DNA of 64,000 bases from assembly GCF_004804315.1 (NCBI RefSeq), contig NZ_SRXX01000014.1, positions 1 through 64,000 of the forward strand, in the 5' to 3' direction. The position numbers and the translations under genes were made by a program. The stretch comes from Flagellimonas onchidii. Lineage in GTDB: Bacteria > Bacteroidota > Bacteroidia > Flavobacteriales > Flavobacteriaceae. Numbering within the stretch: the stretch's first letter is position 1; the number at the start of each line of letters is the position of its first letter. The notes under the pieces were generated by a model that ran no database searches, was not told the DNA's origin, and saw only the letters and a program-made list of their open reading frames with translations. Shown one piece after another: positions 19,247-27,612 of the stretch.

Positions 19247-20878
19247 ATGAACCAAAAATTTCAAATCGCCATTGTGGCGAGCACGCTCTTTTCAGCCTCG
19301 TTCCTCTTTGCCCAAGAGACCGATTCTACGGTTGTACATAAGCAAATACCCGAAAAGGTTTTGACTGGGAATATAGATAAAGACTCCCTTTCTCCCCAAC
19401 CGGTTTTGGAACTTAAAATAAACCCTGAACAACTAGATGGGAAACAGCAGGTCATTAAAGCTGACAAAGACAATAAATTTCATCTTAGGGATCTTAAGGA
19501 AGCCAGAAACTATGACAGTCTTTGGTTAAAGGAACTACATTCAAGCGCGCAATTGTTCAGTGAAATGCTGTTGGAAGTTCAGAACCCTTCGGCCGAAGAA
19601 TTGAACGTTGTGGATTTACCTACCGATACACTCAAGGCGAGGTTGGCCCTGATGAATGAAAAAACTCCTTTCAATATTTCGTACAACCCATCTTTGGAAA
19701 GTGTGATCAAATCGTTTTTGGTGCGGAAAAAAGATTTGATGCAACGAATGATTACAGCCAGCCAATTCTATTTTCCGCTTTTTGAACAAGAGTTGGACAA
19801 TAATGATATTCCGCTCGAAATAAAGTATTTGGCAATTATAGAATCTGCCTTGAATCCCCGTGCAAGATCTCGCGTAGGTGCAAAGGGACTGTGGCAGTTT
19901 ATGTATGGCACCGGAAAAATGTACGGTCTGGATGTGAGCAGCTATGTAGATGAAAGACATGACCCCATCTTGGCCACCAAGGCCGCATGCAAGTACTTAG
20001 CCAAACTTCATGATATTTTTAACGATTGGGATTTGGCCCTGGCTGCATACAACTCTGGCCCAGGAAATGTGAACAAGGCCATTCGCCGTTCAGGAGGCTA
20101 CACCAACTATTGGAACATCAGAAGAAACCTTCCACGTGAAACTGCCGGATACCTTCCGGCATTTTTGGCGACCATGTATATTTTTGAATATGCTGATGCA
20201 CATGGGTTACAGTATAAAAAAGCGGAAAGACCGTATTTTGAAACCGATACAGTACATGTAAAAAACCTTATCACATTCGACCAAATATCCAAACTGGTGG
20301 ACATCAGCACCGAAGAATTGGAAATGCTGAACCCCGCCTATAAATTGAACATCATTCCAAAGGTAAAGGGAAAGCAATATGCCCTGAGACTACCAGTTAC
20401 CAAAATAGGCAAGTTTGTAAACAATGAAGAGGCGATTTATGCGTATGCAAAAAAAGAACTGGATTCCCTTGAAAAACCATTGCCCAAGTTCATAGACACC
20501 AAAAACCAGATTCGCTACAAGGTACGTAGTGGAGATTATCTTGGCAAGATTGCGGAACGGTACGGTGTTGGGGTAAGCCAAATCAAAAGATGGAATGGGC
20601 TTCGGAGCAATAACTTAAGAATTGGACAACGGCTTACCATTTTCCCAAGAAAGCCATATATTCCAAAACAAGCCACTAAAAAAAGCAGCTCGAAATCAGC
20701 TTCGGGAACTGTGGCAGGTGGTGCAAAGGTCCATACTGTACAAGAAGGGGACTCACTTTGGACAATATCTAGAAAATATCCAGGAGTTTCCATCGAAAAT
20801 TTACGAGAATGGAACGGTCTTAGCAGCAACAATTTAAAACCAGGCACAAAATTAAAATTGTGCGATTGTTCTTCGTAA
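19247..20878 (+). CDS. Membrane-bound lytic murein transglycosylase (MltD-like) with two LysM domains
   Basis: 543 residues from ATG 19247, with a signal peptide (cleavage near LFAQ). The SLT domain (about 170-320) includes IIESALNP with catalytic Glu199, GAKGLWQFM and AAYNSGPGNV. Two LysM peptidoglycan-binding repeats lie at about 424-470 (VRSGDYLGKIAERYG) and 494-540 (VQEGDSLWTISRKYP), both ending in SNNL-type motifs. It cleaves glycan strands to 1,6-anhydro products. The DUF4837 lipoprotein starts 12 bp later and probably shares the transcript, ending at the terminator near 21940. A longer frame begins with TTG at 19220 but would precede the signal peptide. Confidence 0.92.
   Translation: MNQKFQIAIVASTLFSASFLFAQETDSTVVHKQIPEKVLTGNIDKDSLSPQPVLELKINPEQLDGKQQVIKADKDNKFHLRDLKEARNYDSLWLKELHSSAQLFSEMLLEVQNPSAEELNVVDLPTDTLKARLALMNEKTPFNISYNPSLESVIKSFLVRKKDLMQRMITASQFYFPLFEQELDNNDIPLEIKYLAIIESALNPRARSRVGAKGLWQFMYGTGKMYGLDVSSYVDERHDPILATKAACKYLAKLHDIFNDWDLALAAYNSGPGNVNKAIRRSGGYTNYWNIRRNLPRETAGYLPAFLATMYIFEYADAHGLQYKKAERPYFETDTVHVKNLITFDQISKLVDISTEELEMLNPAYKLNIIPKVKGKQYALRLPVTKIGKFVNNEEAIYAYAKKELDSLEKPLPKFIDTKNQIRYKVRSGDYLGKIAERYGVGVSQIKRWNGLRSNNLRIGQRLTIFPRKPYIPKQATKKSSSKSASGTVAGGAKVHTVQEGDSLWTISRKYPGVSIENLREWNGLSSNNLKPGTKLKLCDCSS
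20128..20143. promoter_or_regulatory. Possible parS-like sequence inside the transglycosylase gene
   Basis: CCTTCCACGTGAAACT matches 13 of 16 positions of TGTTCCACGTGAAACA, including the continuous core TTCCACGTGAAAC (13 bp). It is better than the holB match but is within coding sequence. Confidence 0.3.
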
Positions 20879-20890
20879 ATTTAACTTGGT

Positions 20891-21880
20891 ATGAAAAAAT
20901 TAGGAACACTATGTTGCGCCATCGGAATGTTGGCGCTGTTATCTTGTAAGGATTCTGGACCAAAAAAACGATTTCTTCCCCCTTCTACCGGAGGCATTAA
21001 TTCACTAATGGTAGTGATTGACACCGATTTGTGGAAAGGCAGTGTAGGAGACAAGATAAGGGAGAATTTTGCAAAACCGGCGCCGGGGCTTACACCTCAG
21101 CAATCCATTTTCACCATTACCCAAATTCCGCCACAGGTTTTTAAAGGTGCCACGGCCTACTCAAGGTCTGTACTTTTTGTGGAAGAGGACACATTGTCTC
21201 GAGCGTATATTAAAACAAATGTATATGCCAAACCACAAAAAGTGGCTGTGATCAAGGGAGAAACCTATAACGACTTTGCAAGGAAGATTGATTCCATTTC
21301 CGGAATGGCGATTGCCGCATTCAAAAAAGTTGAGATGGAAGAAGCACAGAAGCGGTTTTTGCGTTCGCTAACCAAGGAAAAAGCTTTTGAGGAAGAATTC
21401 GGCATCAAGCTAAAAATCCCGTCGCTGTACAAACTTGGAAAACACGAGAAGAACTTTGTTTGGATGGATATTCAAATCCCGAAAGGCACCATGAACATAT
21501 TGGCTTATGAAATGCCGTGGGACAGCTTTACTGCTGACTCTACCTTTGTGGAAGATATTGTTAAGATGCGCGATTCCATTGGGAAAAAATATATTCCCGG
21601 CCCCTATGAAGGCACTTATATGATGACCGAAAAAGCATTCGCTCCATATGTGTATCCTGCACAGATAGGCGGAAAAAAAGCTGCTGAGGTACGTGGAATT
21701 TGGGAAATCAATGGATACCCCATGGCAGGGCCGTTCTTGACTTATATCATAAATGATAAAGAGAACAACAGAAAATTGGTGTTGGAAGGATTTGTCTTTG
21801 CCCCTTCCGAAGAAAAGCGCGACTACATTTTCGAACTTGAGGCTATACTAAAGACTTTAAGTTTCGAAATAACGTCTTAG
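20891..21880 (+). CDS. DUF4837 family lipoprotein
   Basis: 329 residues with a lipoprotein signal (LALLSC, lipobox Cys19) followed by the DUF4837 domain, recognisable from FLPPSTGGINSLMVVID and later GIWEINGYPMAGPF. It is a Bacteroidota-restricted family of unknown function, usually next to the LysM transglycosylase as here. This supports a role linked to peptidoglycan or envelope maintenance, though that is inference from context. Confidence 0.88.
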   Translation: MKKLGTLCCAIGMLALLSCKDSGPKKRFLPPSTGGINSLMVVIDTDLWKGSVGDKIRENFAKPAPGLTPQQSIFTITQIPPQVFKGATAYSRSVLFVEEDTLSRAYIKTNVYAKPQKVAVIKGETYNDFARKIDSISGMAIAAFKKVEMEEAQKRFLRSLTKEKAFEEEFGIKLKIPSLYKLGKHEKNFVWMDIQIPKGTMNILAYEMPWDSFTADSTFVEDIVKMRDSIGKKYIPGPYEGTYMMTEKAFAPYVYPAQIGGKKAAEVRGIWEINGYPMAGPFLTYIINDKENNRKLVLEGFVFAPSEEKRDYIFELEAILKTLSFEITS

Positions 21881-21899
21881 CCATAAAACAAGCATACAA

Positions 21900-21942
21900 A
21901 AAAGCCCAGTGATATCTCCCCAGATGTTGCTGGGCTTTTCTG
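21900..21942 (+). terminator. Terminator after the DUF4837 gene
   Basis: Arms AAAGCCCAG and CTGGGCTTT (9 bp) enclose a 20-base loop and are followed by TTCTGTTCTTT. It may serve both strands, since the small minus-strand gene ends at 21968. Confidence 0.7.
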
Positions 21943-21967
21943 TTCTTTAAATGCTTGTGGGATATTG

Positions 21968-22138
21968 TTAATCAAATGCGAATCCGGTCGCAATTCTGTA
22001 AACAAATGCGTAAAGCACAATAAAGAACATTACAAAACTGAACCAAGCAAAGATTTTAAAGTATTTTTCAATTATAAAATGGCCTAGGTTTCTAAACCCT
22101 TCCAAATAAATTTCCTTAACAAGTAGTAGTTTTTTCAT
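21968..22138 (-). CDS. Small single-pass membrane protein (56 aa)
   Basis: A 57-codon frame from ATG 22136-22138 to TAA, encoding MKKLLLVKEIYLEGFRN then an amphipathic and a hydrophobic stretch (IFAWFSFVMFFIVLYAFV) ending ATGFAFD. The regular codon use, the single membrane helix and the position between terminators support a real gene. I recall similar short proteins in flavobacteria (possibly the DUF6747 family), but cannot confirm that. Function unknown. An outer T-rich/A-rich stretch follows the start and may contain its promoter. Confidence 0.68.
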   Translation of the reverse strand: MKKLLLVKEIYLEGFRNLGHFIIEKYFKIFAWFSFVMFFIVLYAFVYRIATGFAFD

Positions 22139-22550
22139 AAGTCAGATTTTATAAGATTTAAAGACATAGCAAAGATTTGATTAAGTCCATTGGATTGAAA
22201 AACAACCAGATAAAAGGATGAAAAAAAGTGTTAAAATTCTTTTGGACGGGTCAACTTCCCTCTAGTGGAAAGGTTTCATCGATAAAGTGCAAGCTAGTGA
22301 AAACGGAACATCGAACAGAACGATCGATAAAATGCACAACCAGAGGTTTGGCAGACAAGAATTCCAAGCAGCTAACTAAAAACCTATCCATAGTCCGAAG
22401 TGTAATAGTTAAGACTTACCTTTTCAGCCTCCACACCTAGTCCGTAGCCTTCCACTCTTCACTTGTAGTCAGAAGCCTTTCGACTTTCGTAGCCAAGTCA
22501 CTTTGGCGAAGAAGGCTGGCGAAGGATCTATCCAACCACCAACTAATCCA

Positions 22551-22610
22551 CTTCCAACTTCCGACTTCCAACTTCCGACCTCTGATTTCCGACGACTGTC
22601 AACTGTCAAC
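22551..22610. repeat. Degenerate CTTCCAACTTCCGA short-repeat tract
   Basis: Units such as CTTCCAACTT, CCGACTTCCAACTT and TTTCCGACGACTG repeat imperfectly with a 7-15 base period. A reversed fragment, AGAAGTTGGAAGTTTGG, occurs at 62931-62947 upstream of the paralogous gene. It is a simple-sequence-like intergenic tract. Confidence 0.6.
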
Positions 22611-22648
22611 CATTCCCAAAACACCCCCATCCGTCAACCCAAACGGGG

Positions 22649-22663
22649 CATCCGTCAATTGGC
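22649..22663 (+). promoter_or_regulatory. Shared upstream element CATCCGTCAATTGGC (copy A)
   Basis: This 15-mer ends 64 bp before the ATG of the DUF285 lipoprotein gene; the same 15-mer ends 60 bp before the start of the second DUF285 gene (copy B). A TTTG lies 29-30 bases after the element in both. A shorter CATCCGTCAA also occurs at 22628-22637. It could be an activator site next to a weak promoter. Confidence 0.5.
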
Positions 22664-22727
22664 GCCCTGTAACAGAGGGCATATTCTCCACATTTGTACC
22701 AATTAATAACCATAAAACGCAATTTCT

Positions 22728-24563
22728 ATGAGAAATGTAAAAGTATGGATGCTGTCCCTTTTACTTATCGGGGCCGTATCCTGTAGCAAAAAAGAAGACC
22801 CTGTTCCACCAACTCCAGAGGAGAACAGCGCACCAGTGATCGACCAGAACACGCTGTCGTTCAACACCCAGGAGGACATTTCGGACACCGATGTGATTGG
22901 AACCTTGAAAGCCACCGATGCGGACGGCGATGACCTTACCTTCAGCATGGTCGCCAACAGCGAAGACCTTTTCAAGGTCACCAAGACCAGCGAGGGCGGT
23001 GCGATAAGCCTTGCGGCCGGCAAGAGCTTCGACATCCAGGAAGACTCCAAGTCCTATGAGATCACCATCGGGGTGAGCGACAAAGAGAACCCCACGGTCA
23101 ATGCCAAGGTGACCATCAATGTGGGCAATGTGAACAACCCTCCGGAGATAGCCGCGGACCAAGTGTTCGAGGTGGACGAGAATGTCGTCGGCCCGTTGGA
23201 TATAGACCCAGGAGTGGTGGCTACCGATGCCGATGGCGATACACTCATGTTTGAGATTGTGACCAGCGAGACGGACGAAGCCGATGGCCTTTTCACCATT
23301 TCGCCTAAGGAAGGAGTACTGAGCCTTGCCGATGGCAAAACGTTAGATTTTGAGGACACCTCGTCTTATACACTGACCGTTAGCGTTAGCGATGGCACCA
23401 ACGCCACGGAGGCAGAGATCACCATAAATGTGATTGATGACGGCCTGTTGTCCGACAGCCCCGACTCCTTTATCACCAAATGGACCACCGAGGAAGCGAA
23501 CTTTGAAATTGAACTGAACAGAGGTTTCTTTACCGGGGAGTTTGTATTTGACTTTACCGTGGATTGGGGGGATGGCACCGTAGAGGAAAACGTCACCGAC
23601 GGCAATGCCAAGCATACCTACACCGAGCCCGGCACCTATACCGTGGCCATCCAGGGGCAGTTTCCGGTATTAAGCCACGAAGAGGCCGTTAAATTGACCG
23701 GTTTGGAGCAATGGGGCAATATTGAATGGGAGTATCTGGAAGCAGCATTTTTAAATGTCACTAATTTGGAGTACAATGCAACGGACAGCCCTGATTTGAC
23801 CAAGGTGACCAGCCTTGCCGGAATGTTCTCCAACACCGATGTCAATTTTGCGAAAGGGGACATCAGCCAATGGAACGTGAGCACCATTACAGATATGTCC
23901 AGTATGTTCAGAAATACTGAATCTTTTAACCAGGATATCAGTGGTTGGGACGTGTCCAGCGTGACCAATATGTACACCATGTTTGGGCAGAACACATCCT
24001 TTAACCAGGATATCGGTAATTGGGATGTATCAAATGTGACAGATATGTCAGAGATGTTCAGAGAGGCCACTGCATTTAACCAGGACATCAGTGGTTGGAA
24101 CGTGTCCAATGTGACCGATATGGGCGGTATGTTCAAAAATGCAGAATCCTTTAACCAACCACTAACTTGGGGAGATAAGACCTCTATGGTAATCGTCATG
24201 GTCTCAATGTTTGATGGGGCTACAGCTTTTAACCAAGATATCAGTGGTTGGGAGGTGTCCAGTGTCATCGCTATGAGCTTCATGTTCACTGATGCCACGT
24301 CTTTTGACCAAAACTTGGGTACTTGGGACATTAGCAGTGTTACAACTATGACCGATATGTTCGATAATTCTGGAATGTCCCCTGAAAACTATTCGGATAC
24401 CTTGACAGGGTGGAACAATTTACAGCAAGTTCCCCAGGGGATTACTTTAGGAGCTGAAAACGTTAATTTTTGCGCATCACAATTAATGTTTGCGGTCAAA
24501 GACAGCCTGGCCAATAACCACGGTTGGACAATCAACGATGGCGGAAGTGTAGCTTGCCAATAG
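22728..24563 (+). CDS. Cadherin-repeat, PKD-like, DUF285 (BspA-like) surface lipoprotein
   Basis: 611 residues. A lipoprotein signal (AVSCSKKED, lipobox Cys) is followed by a Pro/Thr linker and two cadherin-like repeats (about 35-130 and 135-240, with ATDADGDDL and ATDADGDTL calcium-type motifs). A PKD-like strand region (VDWGDGTVE) comes next, then about seven 25-residue DUF285 repeats of the FNQDISGWDVSSVTNM type (about 340-540). The C-terminus (NFCASQL...NHGWTI) matches the paralogue at 60.8-62.7 kb. Such proteins are cell-surface anchored and probably adhesive. The 5' half looks more GC-rich than the surroundings. A terminator follows. Confidence 0.88.
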   Translation: MRNVKVWMLSLLLIGAVSCSKKEDPVPPTPEENSAPVIDQNTLSFNTQEDISDTDVIGTLKATDADGDDLTFSMVANSEDLFKVTKTSEGGAISLAAGKSFDIQEDSKSYEITIGVSDKENPTVNAKVTINVGNVNNPPEIAADQVFEVDENVVGPLDIDPGVVATDADGDTLMFEIVTSETDEADGLFTISPKEGVLSLADGKTLDFEDTSSYTLTVSVSDGTNATEAEITINVIDDGLLSDSPDSFITKWTTEEANFEIELNRGFFTGEFVFDFTVDWGDGTVEENVTDGNAKHTYTEPGTYTVAIQGQFPVLSHEEAVKLTGLEQWGNIEWEYLEAAFLNVTNLEYNATDSPDLTKVTSLAGMFSNTDVNFAKGDISQWNVSTITDMSSMFRNTESFNQDISGWDVSSVTNMYTMFGQNTSFNQDIGNWDVSNVTDMSEMFREATAFNQDISGWNVSNVTDMGGMFKNAESFNQPLTWGDKTSMVIVMVSMFDGATAFNQDISGWEVSSVIAMSFMFTDATSFDQNLGTWDISSVTTMTDMFDNSGMSPENYSDTLTGWNNLQQVPQGITLGAENVNFCASQLMFAVKDSLANNHGWTINDGGSVACQ

Positions 24564-24609
24564 GCACAATAGCGAAAACATTTCTTGTTTAATTTAAATT
24601 AACTATATG

Positions 24610-24646
24610 CCACCGCATGCTTTTAAAGTTGTGCGGTGGTTTTTTA
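24610..24646 (+). terminator. Terminator after the DUF285 lipoprotein gene
   Basis: CCACCGCA and TGCGGTGG pair as an 8-bp stem around a 14-base loop, followed by TTTTTTT. It begins 46 bp after the stop codon. Confidence 0.88.
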
Positions 24647-24656
24647 TATAAAACTG

Positions 24657-24768
24657 TCATTCCCATGAAAATGGGAATCCACATGAAGGCTAAGATTCCT
24701 CACATACGTTTGGAATGACATCACCGGTTTTTTGTCATTTCGAAGAAGTGTAACGACTGAGAAATCTC
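24657..24768. repeat. Interspersed intergenic repeat, copy 1
   Basis: It opens with the hairpin TCATTCCCATGAAAATGGGA, then GATTCCTCACATACGTTTGG and a TCATTTCGAAGAAGTG...CGACTGAGAAATC tail. The tail is about 80% identical by eye to 25034-25104, and the opening hairpin resembles 60691-60712. Such palindromic elements are common between genes in flavobacteria. Confidence 0.65.
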
Positions 24769-24820
24769 TCTTGTTGGTTCTACGTCATCCCACATTTGAT
24801 GCAGAAAAAGCTCCTTTCCC

Positions 24821-24920
24821 TTATGTCATCCTGAGCCTGTCGAAGGGAGGGAAAGGTGTCCCGCACTACGGGACGGAAAGGGTCAAACCACCTTCACTTC
24901 GACAAGCTCAGTGTGACATT
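24821..24920. repeat. Long imperfect inverted repeat
   Basis: TATGTCATCCTGAGCCTGTC (24822 onward) pairs with GACAAGCTCAGTGTGACATT (24901-24920) as part of arms of about 28 bp around a GC-rich centre (CCGCACTACGGGACGG). It could fold into a hairpin in RNA or single-stranded DNA. Arms like CTTCGACAAGCTCAG recur near 56105 and 62982. Confidence 0.65.
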
Positions 24921-25033
24921 GCTCAGGGAATCGGGGAAGGAACAAAATATGCCAATTGGTGAAATTCGTGTCAAACAACAAAAGCCCGTCATCATTTTGA
25001 AAGAGCATAAGGATTGAAAAATATGTTTTATGG

Positions 25034-25104
25034 GATTCCTCACATTCATTCGGAATGATTGTCGATTTTTCATCATTTCGAAAAGTGGAACGACTGAGAA
25101 ATCC
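25034..25104. repeat. Interspersed intergenic repeat, copy 2
   Basis: GATTCCTCACATTCATTCGG, then TCATTTCGAAAAGTGG and CGACTGAGAAATCC. It is colinear with the second part of copy 1 (24694-24768), including the spacing, so the two are copies of one element rather than chance matches. Confidence 0.7.
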
Positions 25105-25342
25105 AATACTGTCCCGTTTTATTGAATCAGTGAAAATTCGTGTTAAAAAAAGATTCTTGCCTTTGTAGGGATGATAAAAGCCAGTTTTATAAAAGAAAGA
25201 AAAATACTACACAACATAAAATTGTGGTTTCACAACAGCTTAACTAAAAAAGCTGTGCAACTCATCGAAATAAAAGGGTTTTTTATCGATATTTTTTGGT
25301 TCAATAATAGATTTGTAGTCCAAATCCTACTTAATACGATTT

Positions 25343-27538
25343 ATGGATTGCAACAAACCGACACCAGCAAAAACATTTCTTCCTTCTGTTTTATTAATCC
25401 TTTTCGGCATTTTTTTTGCGTTTGGTCAATCCAAATCCCACAAAGATTTTATTCAATCGCAATACAACCAGCAGAAAATTTCTCAATTGGTTTCCAAAAT
25501 GGAAATGGAATATCAATCCAAACAAACTAAAATCAATGAAGTATTAAAATCCAAGAACTGGAAGCATTTCCAAAAACAACAAGACGGTACCGTGGTCGCC
25601 TTGAAAGATATCGGAACCGACGGAACACCTCTTTTTTATACCACACTTAATGATCCTTCCAAACAGGTTTCAAGGGCCAATACTTTGTATTCAAACGGGC
25701 TTTTAGATTTGGGCATGGATGGAAGCGGATTGCAAATCGGGGTTTGGGACGCAGGAAGCGCACTTACCACCCATCAAGAATTTGATCGCAGGGCCATAAG
25801 CGTAGACAATGCAGACGAGGTTAGCTTGCACGCCACCCGCGTAACCGGAAACCTCATCTCTTCTGGTATAAAGCCCAATGCAAAAGGAGTAGCCTATGCC
25901 GCAGAGGTATTGTCCCACGATTGGACAAGGGACAAAATTGAAGTAGCCGAGGCAGCAGCAAACGGACTCTTGGTAAGCAATCATTCCTATGGCATAAAAA
26001 CCGATAGGGTTCCTGATTGGTATTTTGGTTCCTATATCAGAGTTTCCCAAGACTGGGACGAAATTATGTTCAATGCACCTTATTATTTAATGGTTGCAGC
26101 TGTAGGCAACGCACAACGGTCACATGACAATGCTTCTCCAAGTTTTGGACAAACTGCTGATGGATTTGACCTATTACTTGGATTTACAACCTCTAAAAAT
26201 GGACTTGCCGTTGCAGCGGCCAACACAAAAATTGGAAACTATGGGGATCTCAAAGAAGCCACAGTTGCAAGTTATAGCAGTTTAGGCCCCATAGATGATG
26301 GTAGAATAAAACCCGACTTAGCCGGTGACGGCACCTCTATATTTTCGACCAGTTCAAATAGTAATTCCAGCTACGATACCTCTATGGGAACTTCCATGGC
26401 AACCCCTGGGGTAACAGGATCATTATTATTATTGCAGCAATATCATGAGGAATTATACAACTCCTATATGAAGGCAGCCACCTTAAAAGGACTTGCCCTT
26501 CATACTGCAGATGATGTGGGTCCTAAAGGACCGGATTATAAAATGGGATGGGGAGTGATGAACGCAAAAGCCGCTGCGGAGCTTTTACAGAACAAAGATT
26601 ACTCCAGCCTGATACATGAGGAAAGTCTTTCAGAAGGAGAAACCTATGAACTCAAAGTTACCGCAAATGGTATAGAGGATTTGATGGTTTCTATTAGCTG
26701 GACGGATCCAGAAGGAGAATTTATCAACAGGGGAAATCTGAACGACCCCACTCCGGCACTTATCAATGACCTTGATGTCAGGGTAACCCAAAACGGAAAG
26801 ACGTTTTCTCCATGGAAATTGAATCCCGCCAAGGCAACAGATACCGCCGTCACGGGAGATAATCTTGTAGATCCTTTTGAGCGTATTGAAATTGACAATG
26901 CGAGGGGAGAGTACTTGATAACCATTACGCACAAGGGCACTTTGAAAAACGGCTTTCAGGATTTTTCCTTAATTGTTTCAGGAGCCCAGGTTTCAAGTTG
27001 TAAAGCGGAGAGCCCCTCCGGATTTGGATTACTTTCAACAGAAGAAGATTCGGCAACCATTTCTTGGGAAGAGAACTTAGATACGCTTTTTGAAATTCAA
27101 TACAAAGCCGTAAATGAAGATACATGGAAAAGCGAATTGCTTTGGGAAAACAATATAATCCTTCCTGATTTGCAAGTGGGTACAACGTATCAAGTAAAGG
27201 TTCGTTCCATTTGTACGGAGAATATTGTATCCGATTTTTCGGATGGGATTCAATTTGTATTCAAGGGAACCGATACTGAAATTTTCGATTACGAAACCTT
27301 TTCCCATAATGAAGGATTGGAGATTTCGGTCTATCCAAATCCTACAACGGATTGGTTAACCCTGGATGCAAAGTTGTCTCCCGATGCTGCATACTCTGTT
27401 GTTACAACTTCAGGAAATACCATTAAAAATGGTAAGGCCCATTCATCCATAGATGTTTCCGGTTTGGCTTCAGGGTTATATGTTTTGGTTGTGCAAGACC
27501 ATTCTGGAATAAAAAGCACCAAGTTTTACAAGAATTAA
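25343..27538 (+). CDS. Secreted S8 (subtilisin-like) serine peptidase with T9SS C-terminal sorting domain
   Basis: 731 residues from an ATG. A signal peptide (hydrophobic 12-28, cleavage near AFGQ) is followed by a pro-region and a subtilase domain with Asp136 (GVWDAGS), His163 (SLHATRVTG), oxyanion Asn256 (AAVGN) and Ser351 (GTSMATPG), all intact. A beta-rich module (about 430-550), a fibronectin type III-like domain (about 555-640) and a type A sorting domain (ISVYPNPTTDWLTL to KSTKFYKN) follow. It should cross the outer membrane through the type IX system and be released or attached to surface lipopolysaccharide. Confidence 0.93.
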   Translation: MDCNKPTPAKTFLPSVLLILFGIFFAFGQSKSHKDFIQSQYNQQKISQLVSKMEMEYQSKQTKINEVLKSKNWKHFQKQQDGTVVALKDIGTDGTPLFYTTLNDPSKQVSRANTLYSNGLLDLGMDGSGLQIGVWDAGSALTTHQEFDRRAISVDNADEVSLHATRVTGNLISSGIKPNAKGVAYAAEVLSHDWTRDKIEVAEAAANGLLVSNHSYGIKTDRVPDWYFGSYIRVSQDWDEIMFNAPYYLMVAAVGNAQRSHDNASPSFGQTADGFDLLLGFTTSKNGLAVAAANTKIGNYGDLKEATVASYSSLGPIDDGRIKPDLAGDGTSIFSTSSNSNSSYDTSMGTSMATPGVTGSLLLLQQYHEELYNSYMKAATLKGLALHTADDVGPKGPDYKMGWGVMNAKAAAELLQNKDYSSLIHEESLSEGETYELKVTANGIEDLMVSISWTDPEGEFINRGNLNDPTPALINDLDVRVTQNGKTFSPWKLNPAKATDTAVTGDNLVDPFERIEIDNARGEYLITITHKGTLKNGFQDFSLIVSGAQVSSCKAESPSGFGLLSTEEDSATISWEENLDTLFEIQYKAVNEDTWKSELLWENNIILPDLQVGTTYQVKVRSICTENIVSDFSDGIQFVFKGTDTEIFDYETFSHNEGLEISVYPNPTTDWLTLDAKLSPDAAYSVVTTSGNTIKNGKAHSSIDVSGLASGLYVLVVQDHSGIKSTKFYKN

Positions 27539-27576
27539 TATGGAGCAGTTCTATCTAAAAATTGTATCTCATACTT

Positions 27577-27604
27577 CAAAAACCTCCAAATTTCTTTGGA
27601 AGGT
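27577..27604 (-). terminator. Possible terminator for the exonuclease gene
   Basis: Read on the minus strand, ACCTTCCAAA and TTTGGAGGT pair (one bulged base) around GAAA, followed by TTTTTG. It lies just after the stop of the exonuclease gene, between convergent genes. Confidence 0.5.
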
Positions 27605-27612
27605 CATTTCGG

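Larger units (their letters stand above)
22139..22727. other. 589-bp intergenic region upstream of the DUF285 lipoprotein gene
   Basis: No convincing gene. It contains a degenerate short-repeat tract (22551-22610), two CATCCGTCAA copies, a 15-bp element shared with the paralogue at 62.8 kb, and the 5' leader of the next gene. A 70-codon open frame at 22228-22440 has no recognisable features and I do not call it. Confidence 0.6.

Noticed and set aside
22228-22440. 70-codon open frame between genes
   Set aside because: No hydrophobic or domain pattern, and it overlaps a repeat-rich leader region; likely chance.
24732-24962. 76-codon open frame in the repeat region
   Set aside because: It runs through palindromic repeat DNA (24821-24920), so coding is unlikely.
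25171-25530. 119-codon open frame overlapping the subtilase start
   Set aside because: Overlaps the signal peptide and N-terminal region of the clearly real S8 peptidase gene in another frame.
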